A stretch of DNA of 64,000 nucleotides from Hyphomicrobium_A sp964493785 (GCA_964493785.1 CAZBPM010000015.1:1-64000), one strand, 5' to 3'; shown: positions 27,698 through 37,800, counted from the stretch's first letter. Numbers and translations are program-made. Notes: generated from the sequence alone by a model not told the origin.

Positions 27698-28764
27698 CGA
27701 TCCGTGCTTTCCCGCTTTGAAACCTTGGCGCTCGCGTGGGCCGCGGAGGAGTGATCGGCGCGCGTGACGTCGATCGCCTTGGCACGATCCTCTTCATCCA
27801 GACAACCGTCTTCGACCTGCAGGGTCGAAAAGTAGATGCCGAACTTCGCGCGGAGCACGTCGTGCGCGTCCTTCAGCACCCGTTGGCCATCACGGCCCAG
27901 ATCGTTGACGCGGATGTGGGCTGAGAAGACATTGCGGCCCTGCGTGAGGCTCCATGCGTGGACATGATGCACGTCGATGACGCCGGCCAGCTTGCGGATC
28001 ATGGCGACAGCTTCATCCAAATCGACTCCCTCCGGAGTGCTTTCCAAGAGGATCACGAGGGAATCCTTGAGTATCTGCCAGGAGGCCCAAAACAGCACGA
28101 GGCCGAAGGCCATACCGAGCAGCGCATCGATAGCGACGAATCCGGTAAGCCACACGACAGCCGCCGAGATGATGATGATGATACTCCCGACGAAAGTTTG
28201 GACGACGTGCCAGAAAGCGCCGCGCATGTTGAGGTTCTCGCGCTGCCGGCCGTAAAGGAGCCGCAACGCGATCACTTCCGTCGCAATGCCGCCTGCAGCC
28301 GCGAGCAACATCGCTCCGGTGCGCAATTCGACAGGTTCCATGAGCCGCATAGCGCCCATCCAAAGCACGTAGCCGGCCATCAGGAACAGGAATACGCCGT
28401 TGAAGAGGGCTCCGATGATTTCGGCCCGCGCCCAGCCGTACGTTTGTTCCGGGCTCGCCTCTCGCTCGCTGAGCCTTTGCGCAAAGAGCGCTATCAGTAC
28501 GCCGCCGACGGCTGAAAAGGTATGGAAGGCATCCGAGAGGACGGCGACTGAACCGCTCCAATACGCCATGAAAAGTTCCACAAAAAAGTAAATGCCGGTC
28601 AGCCAACCAGCGATGATGAGTGCGCGTCGATCAGCCGACGCGGGGACATGGCCAGCGTGTGACTGCGTCTGCATGCCTTCTGCCATGTTGCTAAACCTGC
28701 TCTTTCGCGTGCTCATCAAACTCGGTCGACCGGGGCGCCCTTTAGTTGACTCCGGCACATTCAC
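27694..28764 (-). CDS. CDF cation transporter lacking the usual metal-site aspartates
   Basis: 356 residues with six transmembrane helices (about 47-245) and a C-terminal cytoplasmic domain (HHVHAWSLTQG). GTG 28764 overlaps the ATPase stop (GTGA); ATG codons at 28716 and 28686 are alternatives. In CzcD/ZitB-type CDFs, helices 2 and 5 each carry His/Asp-x3-Asp. Here helix 2 reads His81-TFS-Ala85 and helix 5 His186-VVQ-Thr190, so both acidic ligands are gone while both histidines remain. The CDF at 54634 keeps Asp54 and Asp159. Export of a soft monovalent metal or a changed coupling mechanism is possible. The overall fold assignment is firm; the substrate is open. Confidence 0.85.
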   Translation of the reverse strand: MNVPESTKGRPGRPSLMSTRKSRFSNMAEGMQTQSHAGHVPASADRRALIIAGWLTGIYFFVELFMAYWSGSVAVLSDAFHTFSAVGGVLIALFAQRLSEREASPEQTYGWARAEIIGALFNGVFLFLMAGYVLWMGAMRLMEPVELRTGAMLLAAAGGIATEVIALRLLYGRQRENLNMRGAFWHVVQTFVGSIIIIISAAVVWLTGFVAIDALLGMAFGLVLFWASWQILKDSLVILLESTPEGVDLDEAVAMIRKLAGVIDVHHVHAWSLTQGRNVFSAHIRVNDLGRDGQRVLKDAHDVLRAKFGIYFSTLQVEDGCLDEEDRAKAIDVTRADHSSAAHASAKVSKRESTDR

Positions 28765-31130
28765 AATGGTAGCGCCCTAAGTCGCAACGCATTAGCGATT
28801 ACGCTCACTGATGACAGAGCCATAGCCGCCGCAGCGATGATGGGCGAAAGAAGAATACCAAGGATAGGATAGAGAACACCCGCCGCCACCGGCACGCCGG
28901 CCGCGTTATAGACAAAGGCAAAGAACAGGTTTTGCCGGATGTTGCCCATGGTGGCCTGCGACAGGCGGCGTGCGCGCACGATGCCGGTGAGATCGCCTTT
29001 GACGAGCGTGATGCCTGCACTCTCGATGGCAACGTCGGTACCAGTTCCCATGGCGATGCCAACATCGGCCGCAGCAAGCGCAGGCGCATCATTGACGCCG
29101 TCTCCGGCCATCGCAACGACATGACCCTTACTTTTGAGCCGTTCGACGATGCGGCTCTTGTCCTCGGGAAGCACCTCCGCCTCCACTTGGGTGATGCCGA
29201 GCTTGCGAGCTACCGCTTGAGCGGTGACTTTGTTGTCGCCAGTCAGCATGACGATGGTGAGGCCCGCAGCTTTAAGCGCCTGCAACGCTTCGGACGTCGT
29301 GGACTTGATCGGGTCGGCAATAGCGAGAATGCCTGCGAGCGCGTTATCGAGCGCAATAAAGATGACGGTCGCGCCATCTTCGCGCAGCCGATCCGCTTCG
29401 CCATCCAAGGACGTCGTGTCGATTCCGGCGTCCTTCATGATGCGCGCATTGCCGATCACCGTGCGCTTGCCGCCAACGACACCAGTCACGCCTTTGCCGG
29501 TGGGCGCATCAAAATTCTCGACAGTCAATAACTCAAGGCCTTTGGCTTCCGCTGCGGCGACGATTGCGGTACCAAGCGGATGCTGGCTCATGCGTTCAAG
29601 GCTGGCGGCAAGTTGTAACAGGTCAACTTCAGAAACGCCGCTCGCCGTCCGCACCGCCACCACTTTCGGTTTACCTTCGGTAAGCGTGCCGGTTTTGTCG
29701 ATGACGATCGTATCGACCTTTTCCAGCCGCTCCAGTGATTCTGCGTTCTTGATCAGCACGCCTGTCTGCGCGCCGCGACCGACCGCAACCATGATCGACA
29801 TCGGCGTCGCAAGTCCAAGGGCGCAAGGGCACGCAATGATTAGAACGGACACAGCCGCAATCAGCCCATAGGTCATGCTGGGTTCTGGTCCCCAGATTGC
29901 CCAGACAGCGGATGCCAGAATTGCGACGCCAATCACGAGCGGCACGAACCAGCCCGAGACCTGATCCGCGAGCCGTTGAATGGGCGCGCGACTTCGCTGC
30001 GCTTGCGCCACCATCTGAACGATGCGGGCCAGCATGGTGTCGCGGCCGATTTTGTCGGCCCGCATGACGAAACTGCCGGATTGATTAATGGTGCCTGCGA
30101 TCACGCTGTCGCCGACAGATTTGGTGACAGGCATCGACTCGCCGGTAACCATCGATTCATCGATGGTGCTGCGTCCCTCAACGACAATGCCATCGACAGG
30201 CACCTTATCACCGGGCCTGACGCGCAGAAGTTCGCCCACAGCGATCTGGTCGAGCGAAATCTCTTCGTCACTGCCGGTTTTTGACACGCGCCAAGCTGTC
30301 TTAGGCGCGAGATCAAGCAATGCGCGGATTGCGCCGCCTGTACTTTCACGGGCTTTGAGTTCGAGGACTTGCCCTAGGAGCACCAGCACCGTGATGACGG
30401 CAGCGGCCTCGAAGTAAACGGGCACAGCCCCGTCTAGCGTTCGGAATGCGGCTGGAAATGACTCAGGGATAAGGGTCGCCACCACGCTGTAAATCCAGGC
30501 GACACCCGTGCCCATGGCGATGAGTGTAAACATGTTGAGGTTGCGGGAGCGCAGCGAAGCCCAGCCGCGTTCAAAGAACGGCCATCCGGCCCACAGCACA
30601 ACGGGCGTCGCCAGAATGAGCTGCAGCGAGTTCGATGCGCGAGGCGCGATAAGCGTATGCAGCCCGGCAAAGTGCCCGCCCATCTCCAAAATGAGAACGG
30701 GAATGGTGAGCACCAGCCCGATCCAGAAGCGCCGGGACATATCGACCAGCTCAGGATTTGGCCCTGAATCCAAACTTACAATTTCTGGCTCCAGCGCCAT
30801 CCCGCATATGGGGCAAGCGCCGGGGCCTATCTGACGAATTTGTGGATGCATCGGGCAGGTGTAGATCGTGCCTGCAGGGACTGCATGATCGTCGGCGGCG
30901 TTCTTATCCAAATACTTGATGGGGTTCGCCACAAACTTGGTGTGGCACCCAGCCGAGCAAAAATAATACGGCTGTCCTGCATGCGCTGCAGTGTACTTGG
31001 CTGCATGGGGATCAACATCCATGCCGCAGACGGGGTCTTTGACCAGATATTCAGGTCGTTGATCGCTGCTCGCTTCATCATGCTCATGTGCGCCATGATC
31101 GGGTTTCTGCGACGATTTTTGGTTTTCCAT
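28761..31130 (-). CDS. Copper/silver P1B-type ATPase with YHS domain
   Basis: 789 residues. The N-terminus has a His-rich start, a YHS domain (about 28-75; DPVCGMDVD, YYFCSAGC) and a heavy-metal-binding CPMHP...CPICGM element (91-111) instead of a classical CxxC HMA domain. The membrane metal site is Cys434-Pro-Cys436 (IACPCALGLATP), the Cu+/Ag+ (P1B-1) signature. The phosphorylated Asp478 lies in DKTGT; TGES and GDGVNDAP are present. It exports Cu+ from cytoplasm to periplasm using ATP. It is followed by the CDF gene with a 4-base overlap and preceded by a Cys/His-rich mini-gene. CsoR next door is the likely regulator. Confidence 0.92.
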   Translation of the reverse strand: MENQKSSQKPDHGAHEHDEASSDQRPEYLVKDPVCGMDVDPHAAKYTAAHAGQPYYFCSAGCHTKFVANPIKYLDKNAADDHAVPAGTIYTCPMHPQIRQIGPGACPICGMALEPEIVSLDSGPNPELVDMSRRFWIGLVLTIPVLILEMGGHFAGLHTLIAPRASNSLQLILATPVVLWAGWPFFERGWASLRSRNLNMFTLIAMGTGVAWIYSVVATLIPESFPAAFRTLDGAVPVYFEAAAVITVLVLLGQVLELKARESTGGAIRALLDLAPKTAWRVSKTGSDEEISLDQIAVGELLRVRPGDKVPVDGIVVEGRSTIDESMVTGESMPVTKSVGDSVIAGTINQSGSFVMRADKIGRDTMLARIVQMVAQAQRSRAPIQRLADQVSGWFVPLVIGVAILASAVWAIWGPEPSMTYGLIAAVSVLIIACPCALGLATPMSIMVAVGRGAQTGVLIKNAESLERLEKVDTIVIDKTGTLTEGKPKVVAVRTASGVSEVDLLQLAASLERMSQHPLGTAIVAAAEAKGLELLTVENFDAPTGKGVTGVVGGKRTVIGNARIMKDAGIDTTSLDGEADRLREDGATVIFIALDNALAGILAIADPIKSTTSEALQALKAAGLTIVMLTGDNKVTAQAVARKLGITQVEAEVLPEDKSRIVERLKSKGHVVAMAGDGVNDAPALAAADVGIAMGTGTDVAIESAGITLVKGDLTGIVRARRLSQATMGNIRQNLFFAFVYNAAGVPVAAGVLYPILGILLSPIIAAAAMALSSVSVIANALRLRALPL

Positions 31131-31178
31131 TTTGTCTCACTCAGCCGGTCTTTCGCCGCAATCGTGTCAAGTTCTCGC

Positions 31179-31367
31179 CTACATGGCGCTCTTTTCGTGA
31201 GCGTCATCGGTCGCCTTTTGAGCGGTCCCGCAGCAGCACTTGGCGTCTGTGGATTTTACGAGGGCCGCTTTATGGTCGCCCTTTTCATGAAGTTCCGCTG
31301 CCCCATGATGTGCTTTGGCTGCGGCCTCATGATTTTCAGCGGCTTTGGTATGACTGGCGCAAGGCAT
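31179..31367 (-). CDS. Cys/His-rich mini-protein upstream of the copper ATPase
   Basis: 62 residues from ATG 31367, supported by AAGGAG 6 bases upstream. There is no signal peptide. The sequence is Ala/Lys/His-rich with a CCCG cluster near residue 44 and several His, which suggests a cytoplasmic metal buffer or chaperone. It is the first gene of the leftward operon, 48 bases before the ATPase, and its promoter faces the CsoR operators. I do not recognise the family beyond resemblance to small ORFs at metal loci. Confidence 0.65.
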   Translation of the reverse strand: MPCASHTKAAENHEAAAKAHHGAAELHEKGDHKAALVKSTDAKCCCGTAQKATDDAHEKSAM

Positions 31368-31455
31368 GGTGATCTCCTTCATTTTATTACTTTTTTGGGC
31401 ATTGCAACAACGTTGCAGCCCAGCCACTCGTTCCACTTGATAACACGAATGCACC

Positions 31456-31502
31456 TACCCCATGGGGGTATATAGCTTGACACCTATACCCGGCTAGGGT
31501 AT
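31456..31502. promoter_or_regulatory. Two CsoR-type operators in a divergent promoter
   Basis: Operator 1 is TACCCCATGGGGGTA (31456-31470) and operator 2 is ATACCC-GGCTA-GGGTAT (31486-31502). Both have the A/T-flanked G/C tracts known for CsoR-family sites. Operator 2 lies exactly between a consensus -35 TTGACA (31477-31482) and a weak -10 TATCTG (31500-31505), 17-bp spacer. Operator 1 is placed to control the leftward ATPase operon. Confidence 0.75.
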
Positions 31503-31511
31503 CTGTCAAGC

Positions 31512-31787
31512 ATGGAATCAGAGACGTCAGACATCTGCCTGAAGCGCTTGAGCAAGATCGAAGGGCAAGTGCGCGGCATCGCCAAGATGGTCGATGAGAA
31601 GCGCTACTGCATCGATATTATCACCCAGATATCCGCCGTGCGCGCAGCACTGCGGCGGGTTGAGGAAGCTGTATTGAAAGATCACGTTGGTCATTGTGTT
31701 GAGCATGCTATCGCGAGCGGCAACAAGGCTGAGCAACGTCAGAAGGTCGCTGAGTTGATGGACGTGTTGGCAAGAACGGTTCGCTAA
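31512..31787 (+). CDS. csoR: CsoR copper-sensing repressor
   Basis: 91-residue all-helical repressor of the CsoR/RcnR (DUF156) family. The Cu(I) ligands Cys33, His58 and Cys62 have the same spacing (25 and 4) as Cys36-His61-Cys65 of the mycobacterial CsoR, which separates it from FrmR/RcnR types. It should repress both its own operon and the leftward copper ATPase operon through the adjacent operators and release them on Cu(I) binding. There is no SD before the ATG, and the predicted transcription start coincides with it, so translation may be leaderless. Confidence 0.9.
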   Translation: MESETSDICLKRLSKIEGQVRGIAKMVDEKRYCIDIITQISAVRAALRRVEEAVLKDHVGHCVEHAIASGNKAEQRQKVAELMDVLARTVR

Positions 31788-31870
31788 AAGGTTGGGGAAC
31801 TTGGGTTCATAAGCCAGTAACCTTGAGCATGTTTCTTGCGAATAGAATAAGGAAGACTGAGGTTTAGATT

Positions 31871-32320
31871 TTGAACGTTGTGCGCACCATAAAAGTCGTC
31901 GTTGCGCTGCTGGCCCTAATGGCGGGGCTGGCGACGACCGCGTTTGCACATGCTGGCCACGCGCACACGGGTCCTACGGGCGCACCGACTTCAGCCTCCT
32001 ATTCTCCAACCTCAGATTCACGGACCAAGTCGCAACACGCCGTTCCTCTTTTGCGCGCTCACAGTTCGGAAAAATCCGGACTTACCGATTTCGCGGTTGA
32101 AAACCCATCGTCCGGCACGATCATCGTCCGGTGCACACCCGGATCATGCTGCTGTCAGGGTGCATCGTCGTGCGGCGCCGGTCATTGCTGTTCATTGGGC
32201 ATGACCACCACGCAGCCTTACGGCCTGAACCAGCGTGAAGCTAAAAGCTTTCAGCTAGCTCTTTTGGGCTGGCCGTATCCCGATCTCATCTTCGGCCTCG
32301 ATCGACCACCAAAGGTCTGA
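31871..32320 (+). CDS. Exported Cys/His-rich hypothetical protein
   Basis: 149 residues from TTG 31871 (a GTG lies three codons later). A signal peptide (about 1-26; VVVALLALMAGLATTAFA) ends before HAGHAHTG. The mature part has a striking SCCCQGASSCGAGHCC cluster near 115-130 and a conserved-looking end (DLIFGLDRPPKV). The composition suggests periplasmic soft-metal binding or membrane association. It lies between csoR and a DUF305 gene on the same strand. I cannot name the family; similar exported proteins are familiar from alphaproteobacterial metal loci. Confidence 0.65.
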   Translation: MNVVRTIKVVVALLALMAGLATTAFAHAGHAHTGPTGAPTSASYSPTSDSRTKSQHAVPLLRAHSSEKSGLTDFAVENPSSGTIIVRCTPGSCCCQGASSCGAGHCCSLGMTTTQPYGLNQREAKSFQLALLGWPYPDLIFGLDRPPKV

Positions 32321-32574
32321 TCCTCCGCTCCGTAGTCTTAGCCGGAGCCGCTTAGCGGTTGGACAACGCATTGTCGTTGTCCGCGCTGCAATCCTCACCG
32401 TGAGACGCGAGCACACCAGCGACCCTGCATGAAGCGTCATGCCGAGGCCTTGCGCGTGATGTGCAGCGATCTTGGACGCCAGCATCCGGATTTCTCCGGG
32501 ACCTAGCGGGGTGTGTGGCGATGACTTCCTTCACCACAATGACCCGCAACCAAAAACAGGTAAGGACCACAACC
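32321..32574 (+). other. Intergenic region with a hairpin
   Basis: 254 bases with no supported gene. A perfect 8-bp inverted repeat GGACAACG-CATTGT-CGTTGTCC spans 32361-32382, just after the stop of the upstream gene. It lacks a U-run, so it may be a weak transcription stop or RNA-processing element. Confidence 0.35.
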
Positions 32575-33027
32575 ATGAAAACGCTATCAACAATTATCGC
32601 TCTCACACTGCTCGCTATCCCGCTCACCGCGCGCGCAGAAGACCCGGCATCCCAGCATGACATGAAGGGCATGGACGAAATGAAGTGCATGCAGGACATG
32701 AAGTGCATGCACGACCACAGAGACATGAAAATGGAAGGCATGCACGACACGAAAGCGATGGGGGCCGACAGCAGCGAATCCTCCAAGGCTTTCGCCGAGG
32801 TCAACAAGAAGATGCACAAGAACATGACAATGGCGTTTACCGGCAATCCCGATGTGGATTTCGCCCAAGGGATGATCCCGCATCACCAGGGCGCGATCGA
32901 CATGGCCAAGGTCGTTCTGAAATACGGCAAGGACCCGGAACTGAAGAAACTGGCTGAAGACATCATCAAGGCACAGGACTCCGAGATCGCCTTTATGAAG
33001 GGCTGGCTCGCCAAGCAGTCGAAGTAA
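32575..33027 (+). CDS. Periplasmic DUF305 metal-binding protein
   Basis: 150 residues from ATG 32575 with AAGGA about 10 bases upstream. A signal peptide ends near Ala21 (LTARA). Residues 26-62 are extremely Met/His-rich (MKGMDEMKCMQDMKCMHDH), and a DUF305 four-helix core follows with the signature FAQGMIPHHQGAIDMAK (His103-His104). Members such as CopM bind Cu/Ag in the periplasm. It likely buffers copper for the downstream RND system. Confidence 0.85.
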   Translation: MKTLSTIIALTLLAIPLTARAEDPASQHDMKGMDEMKCMQDMKCMHDHRDMKMEGMHDTKAMGADSSESSKAFAEVNKKMHKNMTMAFTGNPDVDFAQGMIPHHQGAIDMAKVVLKYGKDPELKKLAEDIIKAQDSEIAFMKGWLAKQSK

Positions 33028-33064
33028 GGCCCGCACAATACGATCGATGAATGAGGATACGGCG

Positions 33065-34807
33065 ATGAGCAAAACGACAACAAAATCGATGCGGTGGAAC
33101 AGGGCCGCTAGGGTGCTCTTTTCTTCGATCGCCCTCTTTGCCGTATCCTTCTCATCAACCGACGCTTTAGCGCACGGGGGTGAGGATCACAGTCATGATG
33201 AAAGACCTGTTGTTGAAACGAATGCCAACCCTCGCGTCGAGGCGACATCCGAAGTTTTCGAGATCGTCGGCATTCCTACAGGTGCTGGTGACGGCAGACT
33301 TATTCTTTATGTGAATGACTTCTGGACCAACGCCCCTGTCCCCGGGGCGGCGATCGAAGTGACCGTCGGGAACGCTACGACCAAAGCCACCGAAAAGCAG
33401 GGACTGTATGAGCTAAATGCGCCATGGGTCAAAACGCCGGGGCGCTACGATCTCACCTTCGCGGTCACCTCGGGCGAGAGATCGGATCTCTTGATCGGAA
33501 GCCTGACCGTTCCCGCAGCGGCTGCACCTGCCGACCAGCACAACAGTCTATGGGATCATATTGCGCCAGAGTTGCCGCAGTTTCCTTCGATCTCCGCGTG
33601 GCTACCTGCGGGCGCCGTGGCGCTTACGCTATTGTTGGCACTAGTGGCACTCACATCCAGCGGCACCGTGCGTCGCGCGGGTATGGTGCTGGCCAGCATA
33701 GCCGCAATGAGCAGCGTTGCTCTCGCGGCGGTCATGCTGGTGAATGGAAGCACGAGTGGCGCGACTTTGGCCGGAATCGCCCTCCTCGACCTTCGAGAAA
33801 CCGCTAGGCGTACGGAAGATGGGGCCGTCTTCGTTCCAAAGGCGACGCAACGACTTTTGGAAGTCACGACTGTCCGGACGGCAGCGGCAAGTGCCGCACA
33901 AAAAACGGTTCGTCTGATTGGTCAGGTCATCCCCGATCCCAACAAGAGCGGTCTGGTTCAGGTTCTATTGGCAGGCCGTATCGAAGCGCCGGAAGGTGGA
34001 TTTCCGGCAATCGGCAGCCGGGTGAAGGCGGGCGATGTTCTTGGCTATCTCCTTCCGAGCGTGCAGTTGGTTGATCAAAGCGATATCCGTCAAACGACTG
34101 GTGATCTCGATCGCCAAATCGCCCTCGCCGCAGCGAAACTGCGCCGCATTGAGCCATTGTCTGGCAACGCAGTACCCGCAGGTCAGGTCATCGATGCCCG
34201 CATTGAGCTTGACGCGCTGCGCAAGCGACGCGACCAGATCAAACCAGTTGTTGAACGGGAAGCGCTGATCGCTCCGGCTGATGGTGTGATTGCGCAGGCT
34301 AATGCGGCATCCGGTCAGGTGGTCGAACCACAGACCCTGCTATTCCAGATCGTTGATCCCGACAGTTTATGGGTTGAGGCACTCGCGTTCGACAGTGCAG
34401 CAGCTACGGGAGTCGAGAAGAATAATAAGGAAGCTATCGGCACCACAGCGGATGGACACAAAATAGAATTAAGCTTTGCAGGTCGAGGGCTCACGCTGCG
34501 CCAGCAGGCTGTGCCGCTGCGCTTTCAGATTAAGGGCAGAAATCCGGGGCTGAGCATCGGCGAGCCGGTCACGGTGCATGCACCTGTAGATGAGCCGATT
34601 GCGGCCATCCCGTTGCCGCGCTCCAGCGTGGTCCGATCAGGCAATGGCCAATCGGTGGTGTGGGCACACACCGGACCGGAACGGTTTGAGCAGCGCGTCA
34701 TAGCCAGTGAGCCAATTGACGCCGATCGCATTGGCATCACGGCAGGGCTGGAGCCAAACACGCGCGTCGTTGTCCGCGGGGCCGAACTCATCAATCAGGT
34801 TCGGTAA
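33065..34807 (+). CDS. RND adaptor fused to an N-terminal Ig-like (YtkA-type) domain
   Basis: 580 residues from ATG 33065 (GAGGA upstream; an in-frame ATG at 33047 is possible). Signal peptide about 1-35 (ending SSTDALA). A His-rich segment leads into a YtkA/FixH-like beta-sandwich (about 70-150; GLYELNAPWVKTPGRYDLTF). Two predicted membrane helices follow (about 180-235), and then a HlyD/CusB-type adaptor (about 255-580; GSRVKAGDVLGYL, ASGQVVEPQTLLFQI). Ordinary adaptors lack the first half and the two helices. It lies 11 bases before its RND pump and should be the periplasmic link of a heavy-metal efflux complex. The metal is probably Cu, judging from CsoR and DUF305 neighbours. Confidence 0.82.
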   Translation: MSKTTTKSMRWNRAARVLFSSIALFAVSFSSTDALAHGGEDHSHDERPVVETNANPRVEATSEVFEIVGIPTGAGDGRLILYVNDFWTNAPVPGAAIEVTVGNATTKATEKQGLYELNAPWVKTPGRYDLTFAVTSGERSDLLIGSLTVPAAAAPADQHNSLWDHIAPELPQFPSISAWLPAGAVALTLLLALVALTSSGTVRRAGMVLASIAAMSSVALAAVMLVNGSTSGATLAGIALLDLRETARRTEDGAVFVPKATQRLLEVTTVRTAAASAAQKTVRLIGQVIPDPNKSGLVQVLLAGRIEAPEGGFPAIGSRVKAGDVLGYLLPSVQLVDQSDIRQTTGDLDRQIALAAAKLRRIEPLSGNAVPAGQVIDARIELDALRKRRDQIKPVVEREALIAPADGVIAQANAASGQVVEPQTLLFQIVDPDSLWVEALAFDSAAATGVEKNNKEAIGTTADGHKIELSFAGRGLTLRQQAVPLRFQIKGRNPGLSIGEPVTVHAPVDEPIAAIPLPRSSVVRSGNGQSVVWAHTGPERFEQRVIASEPIDADRIGITAGLEPNTRVVVRGAELINQVR

Positions 34808-34818
34808 GGAGGCGCGCA

Positions 34819-37800
34819 ATGTTCAATTTCCTTGTCAAAGCGAGCCTCAACAACCGGCTGATGGTGCTGGCAGCCGCCGCCATTCTAGTGGTGTGGGGCA
34901 GCATGAGCCTCTCCTCCATTCCAGTCGATGTGTTTCCCGACCTCAATAAGCCAACCGTCACCATCATGACGGAAGCGGAAGGTTTGGCCCCGCCCGAAGT
35001 CGAGCAGCTCGTTGGCTATCCGATCGAAACGGCAATGAACGGCATCGCCGGTGTTACGCGCGTACGCTCGGTGGCAGGCATTGGCCTCTCCATTGTCTTT
35101 GCCGAGTTCGACTGGGGCACCGACATTTATCGCAATCGCCAGCAAGTAGCGGAGCGGCTCTCCAGCATCGCTTCACAATTGCCGCCCGGCGTGACGCCCC
35201 AGATGGGGCCGGTTTCCTCCATCATGGGCGAGATCATGCTGATTGCCGTTACGGGCGGCGACAAGGCGGACCCGATGGCTGTGCGCGAAGTTGCTGACTT
35301 CGTTATCCGGCCCCGGCTCCTGTCCATATCAGGCGTGAGCCAGGTCATCCCCATCGGCGGCGAGGTTCGCCAGTACAGGGTGACGCCCAATATCGCGGCA
35401 CTCGCCAGCTTGAATGTGAGTGTCGAGCAGATCGAAACAGCGATCAAATCTTTTGGCACCAACACGGGTGGCGGGTTTGTCGATCAGAATGACCGCGAGT
35501 ATCTGATCCGCAATCTCGGCCGCACGACAAAGCTGGATGATTTACGCAACGTCGTTGTCGTGACAAAGGACGAGCAACCGATCTTTCTGCGGCAAGTCGC
35601 AGCCGTCGAATATGCGGCGCGTGTGAAGCGGGGTGATGCAGGATTTAACGGCGCATCTGCCGTGATCATCTCCGTTCAGAAACAGCCCGGTGCCGATACG
35701 ATCAAACTGACTAGTCAGGTCGAGACGGCGCTGGCCGAACTAACACGAGGACTACCGAATGGGGTCAGCGCCAATCAAATTCTGTTCCGTCAGGCTGATT
35801 TTATTTCAACCTCGATCGACAACGTCAAAGGCGTGCTCGTTGAAGCCGCGGTCGCTGTGGCGGTCATTTTGTTTCTGTTCCTGCTCAACTTCCGCACTAC
35901 GGCGATCTCGCTGACGGCAATCCCGATCTCCCTTCTGGTCACAGTTCTTATCTTCAAAGCGTTTGGCTTATCGATCAATACGATGACGCTCGGCGGCCTG
36001 GCGATTGCGATTGGCGAACTCGTGGATGACGCCGTGGTCGATGTGGAAAACATCTACAGACGCCTGCGAGAAAATAGCAAACGCGCCAGTCCAAGACCGC
36101 TGCTGCAGGTCGTGGCCGATGCCAGCATCGAAGTACGGTCTGGTATCGTCTATGCGACTTTCATCATCGTTCTCGTCTTCATCCCGCTCTTTGCCTTGAC
36201 GGGCATTGAGGGCCGCTTGTTCGCCCCGTTGGGCGTTGCCTACATCGTCTCGATCCTGGCGAGTCTTTTGGTGTCTATCACGGTCACGCCGGTTCTTGCG
36301 TCTTATCTGCTCGGCAGCGCAAAGCAGCTCGATCATCGCGATGGGGCTTTTGTCCGTAAACTTAAGCGGGGCAACGAACGATTGCTGGCATGGGCATTTG
36401 AACGGACCAATTGGGTGATCGGGACGGCGCTGGTTGCCGTTCTACTGGCCGGACTGGCGGCAACCGCTCTGCCGCGATCCTTCCTACCCTCATTCAATGA
36501 AGGCACGTTGACCATCAGCCTCGCCTTCAATCCGGGTATTTCTCTCCAGGAAAGTCATCGCATCGGTTTGATCGCTGAGAACCTTCTGACGGAAGTGCCG
36601 GAAGTCAAAACGGTTGGCCGCCGCACAGGCCGCGCCGAACTCGATGAGCATGCCGAAGGCGTGCATTCAAGCGAGATCGATGTTGACTTGGACAAGTCTG
36701 AACGCACACGTGAGGCCATTTTGGAGGACGTGCGCCGTAGACTCGCTGTGTTGCCCGCGACCATCAACGTCGGCCAGCCGATCTCGCACCGGCTCGATCA
36801 TTTGCTCTCCGGAGTGCGCGCTGAGATAGCGCTCAAGATCTACGGGGACGATCTGGATTCGCTGCGCCGCCTTGCCGAGACGCTGCGCGGCAAGCTCACT
36901 AAAGTGCCGGGGCTTGTTGATCTACAGCTCGAAAAGCAGGTTTTGATCCCGCAGCTGGAAATACGTGTCGATCCGGACCGCGCCGCTTTGTTTGGCGTGA
37001 CGCCCGCTGCCATCACGGAAGCGCTCGAAAGCCTATCCAACGGCCGTACGGTATCGACCATCATCGATGGTGCGCGCCGGTTCGACGTGGTGCTCAGGCT
37101 CTCGGAAAGCGATCGCACGACTTCCGGTCTGAGCGATCTGCTGATCGAAACGCCGAAAGGTCGCGTTCCCTTAAGTCGCATTGCCACGGTGGAAGAGACT
37201 GAAGGTCCCAATCAGATTCTAAGGGAGAACGGCCGTCGCCGCATGGTCGTGCTGGCCAACACTGATGGCTCGGACATGGCTGCCATCATCGAACGGATCA
37301 GGGCCGTGCTCGCAGACACGGCATTGCCGACGGGATACTCGACGAGCCTTGAGGGCTCGTTCCTCGCCCAAGAGGAAGCGTCGCGTTTGATCTTGGGTCT
37401 ATCGCTGGTCTCGCTTGCCTCGATCTTTGTTGTTTTGTACAGCCGCTACCGCTCGGCTGTGCTGGCACTCATCATCATGGGCAACGTGCCGCTCGCCTTG
37501 ATCGGTAGCGTGACGGCGCTGTGGATCGCGGATCAGCCGCTCTCCGTCGCCTCCATGATCGGCTTCATTACGCTGACGGGGATCACGGCCCGCAACGGTA
37601 TCCTGAAGATTAGCCATTACATCAATCTCGCTTTGTACGAAGGTGAGGTCTTCGGGCGTCCGCTGATCGTGCGCGGCAGCGTTGAGCGTCTGACGCCGGT
37701 ATTAATGACAGCGCTTGCGGCGGGGACGGCGCTGATACCTCTGCTCTATGGGGCCGACGCACCGGGTAAGGAAATTCTCCACCCAGTCGCGGTGACCATA

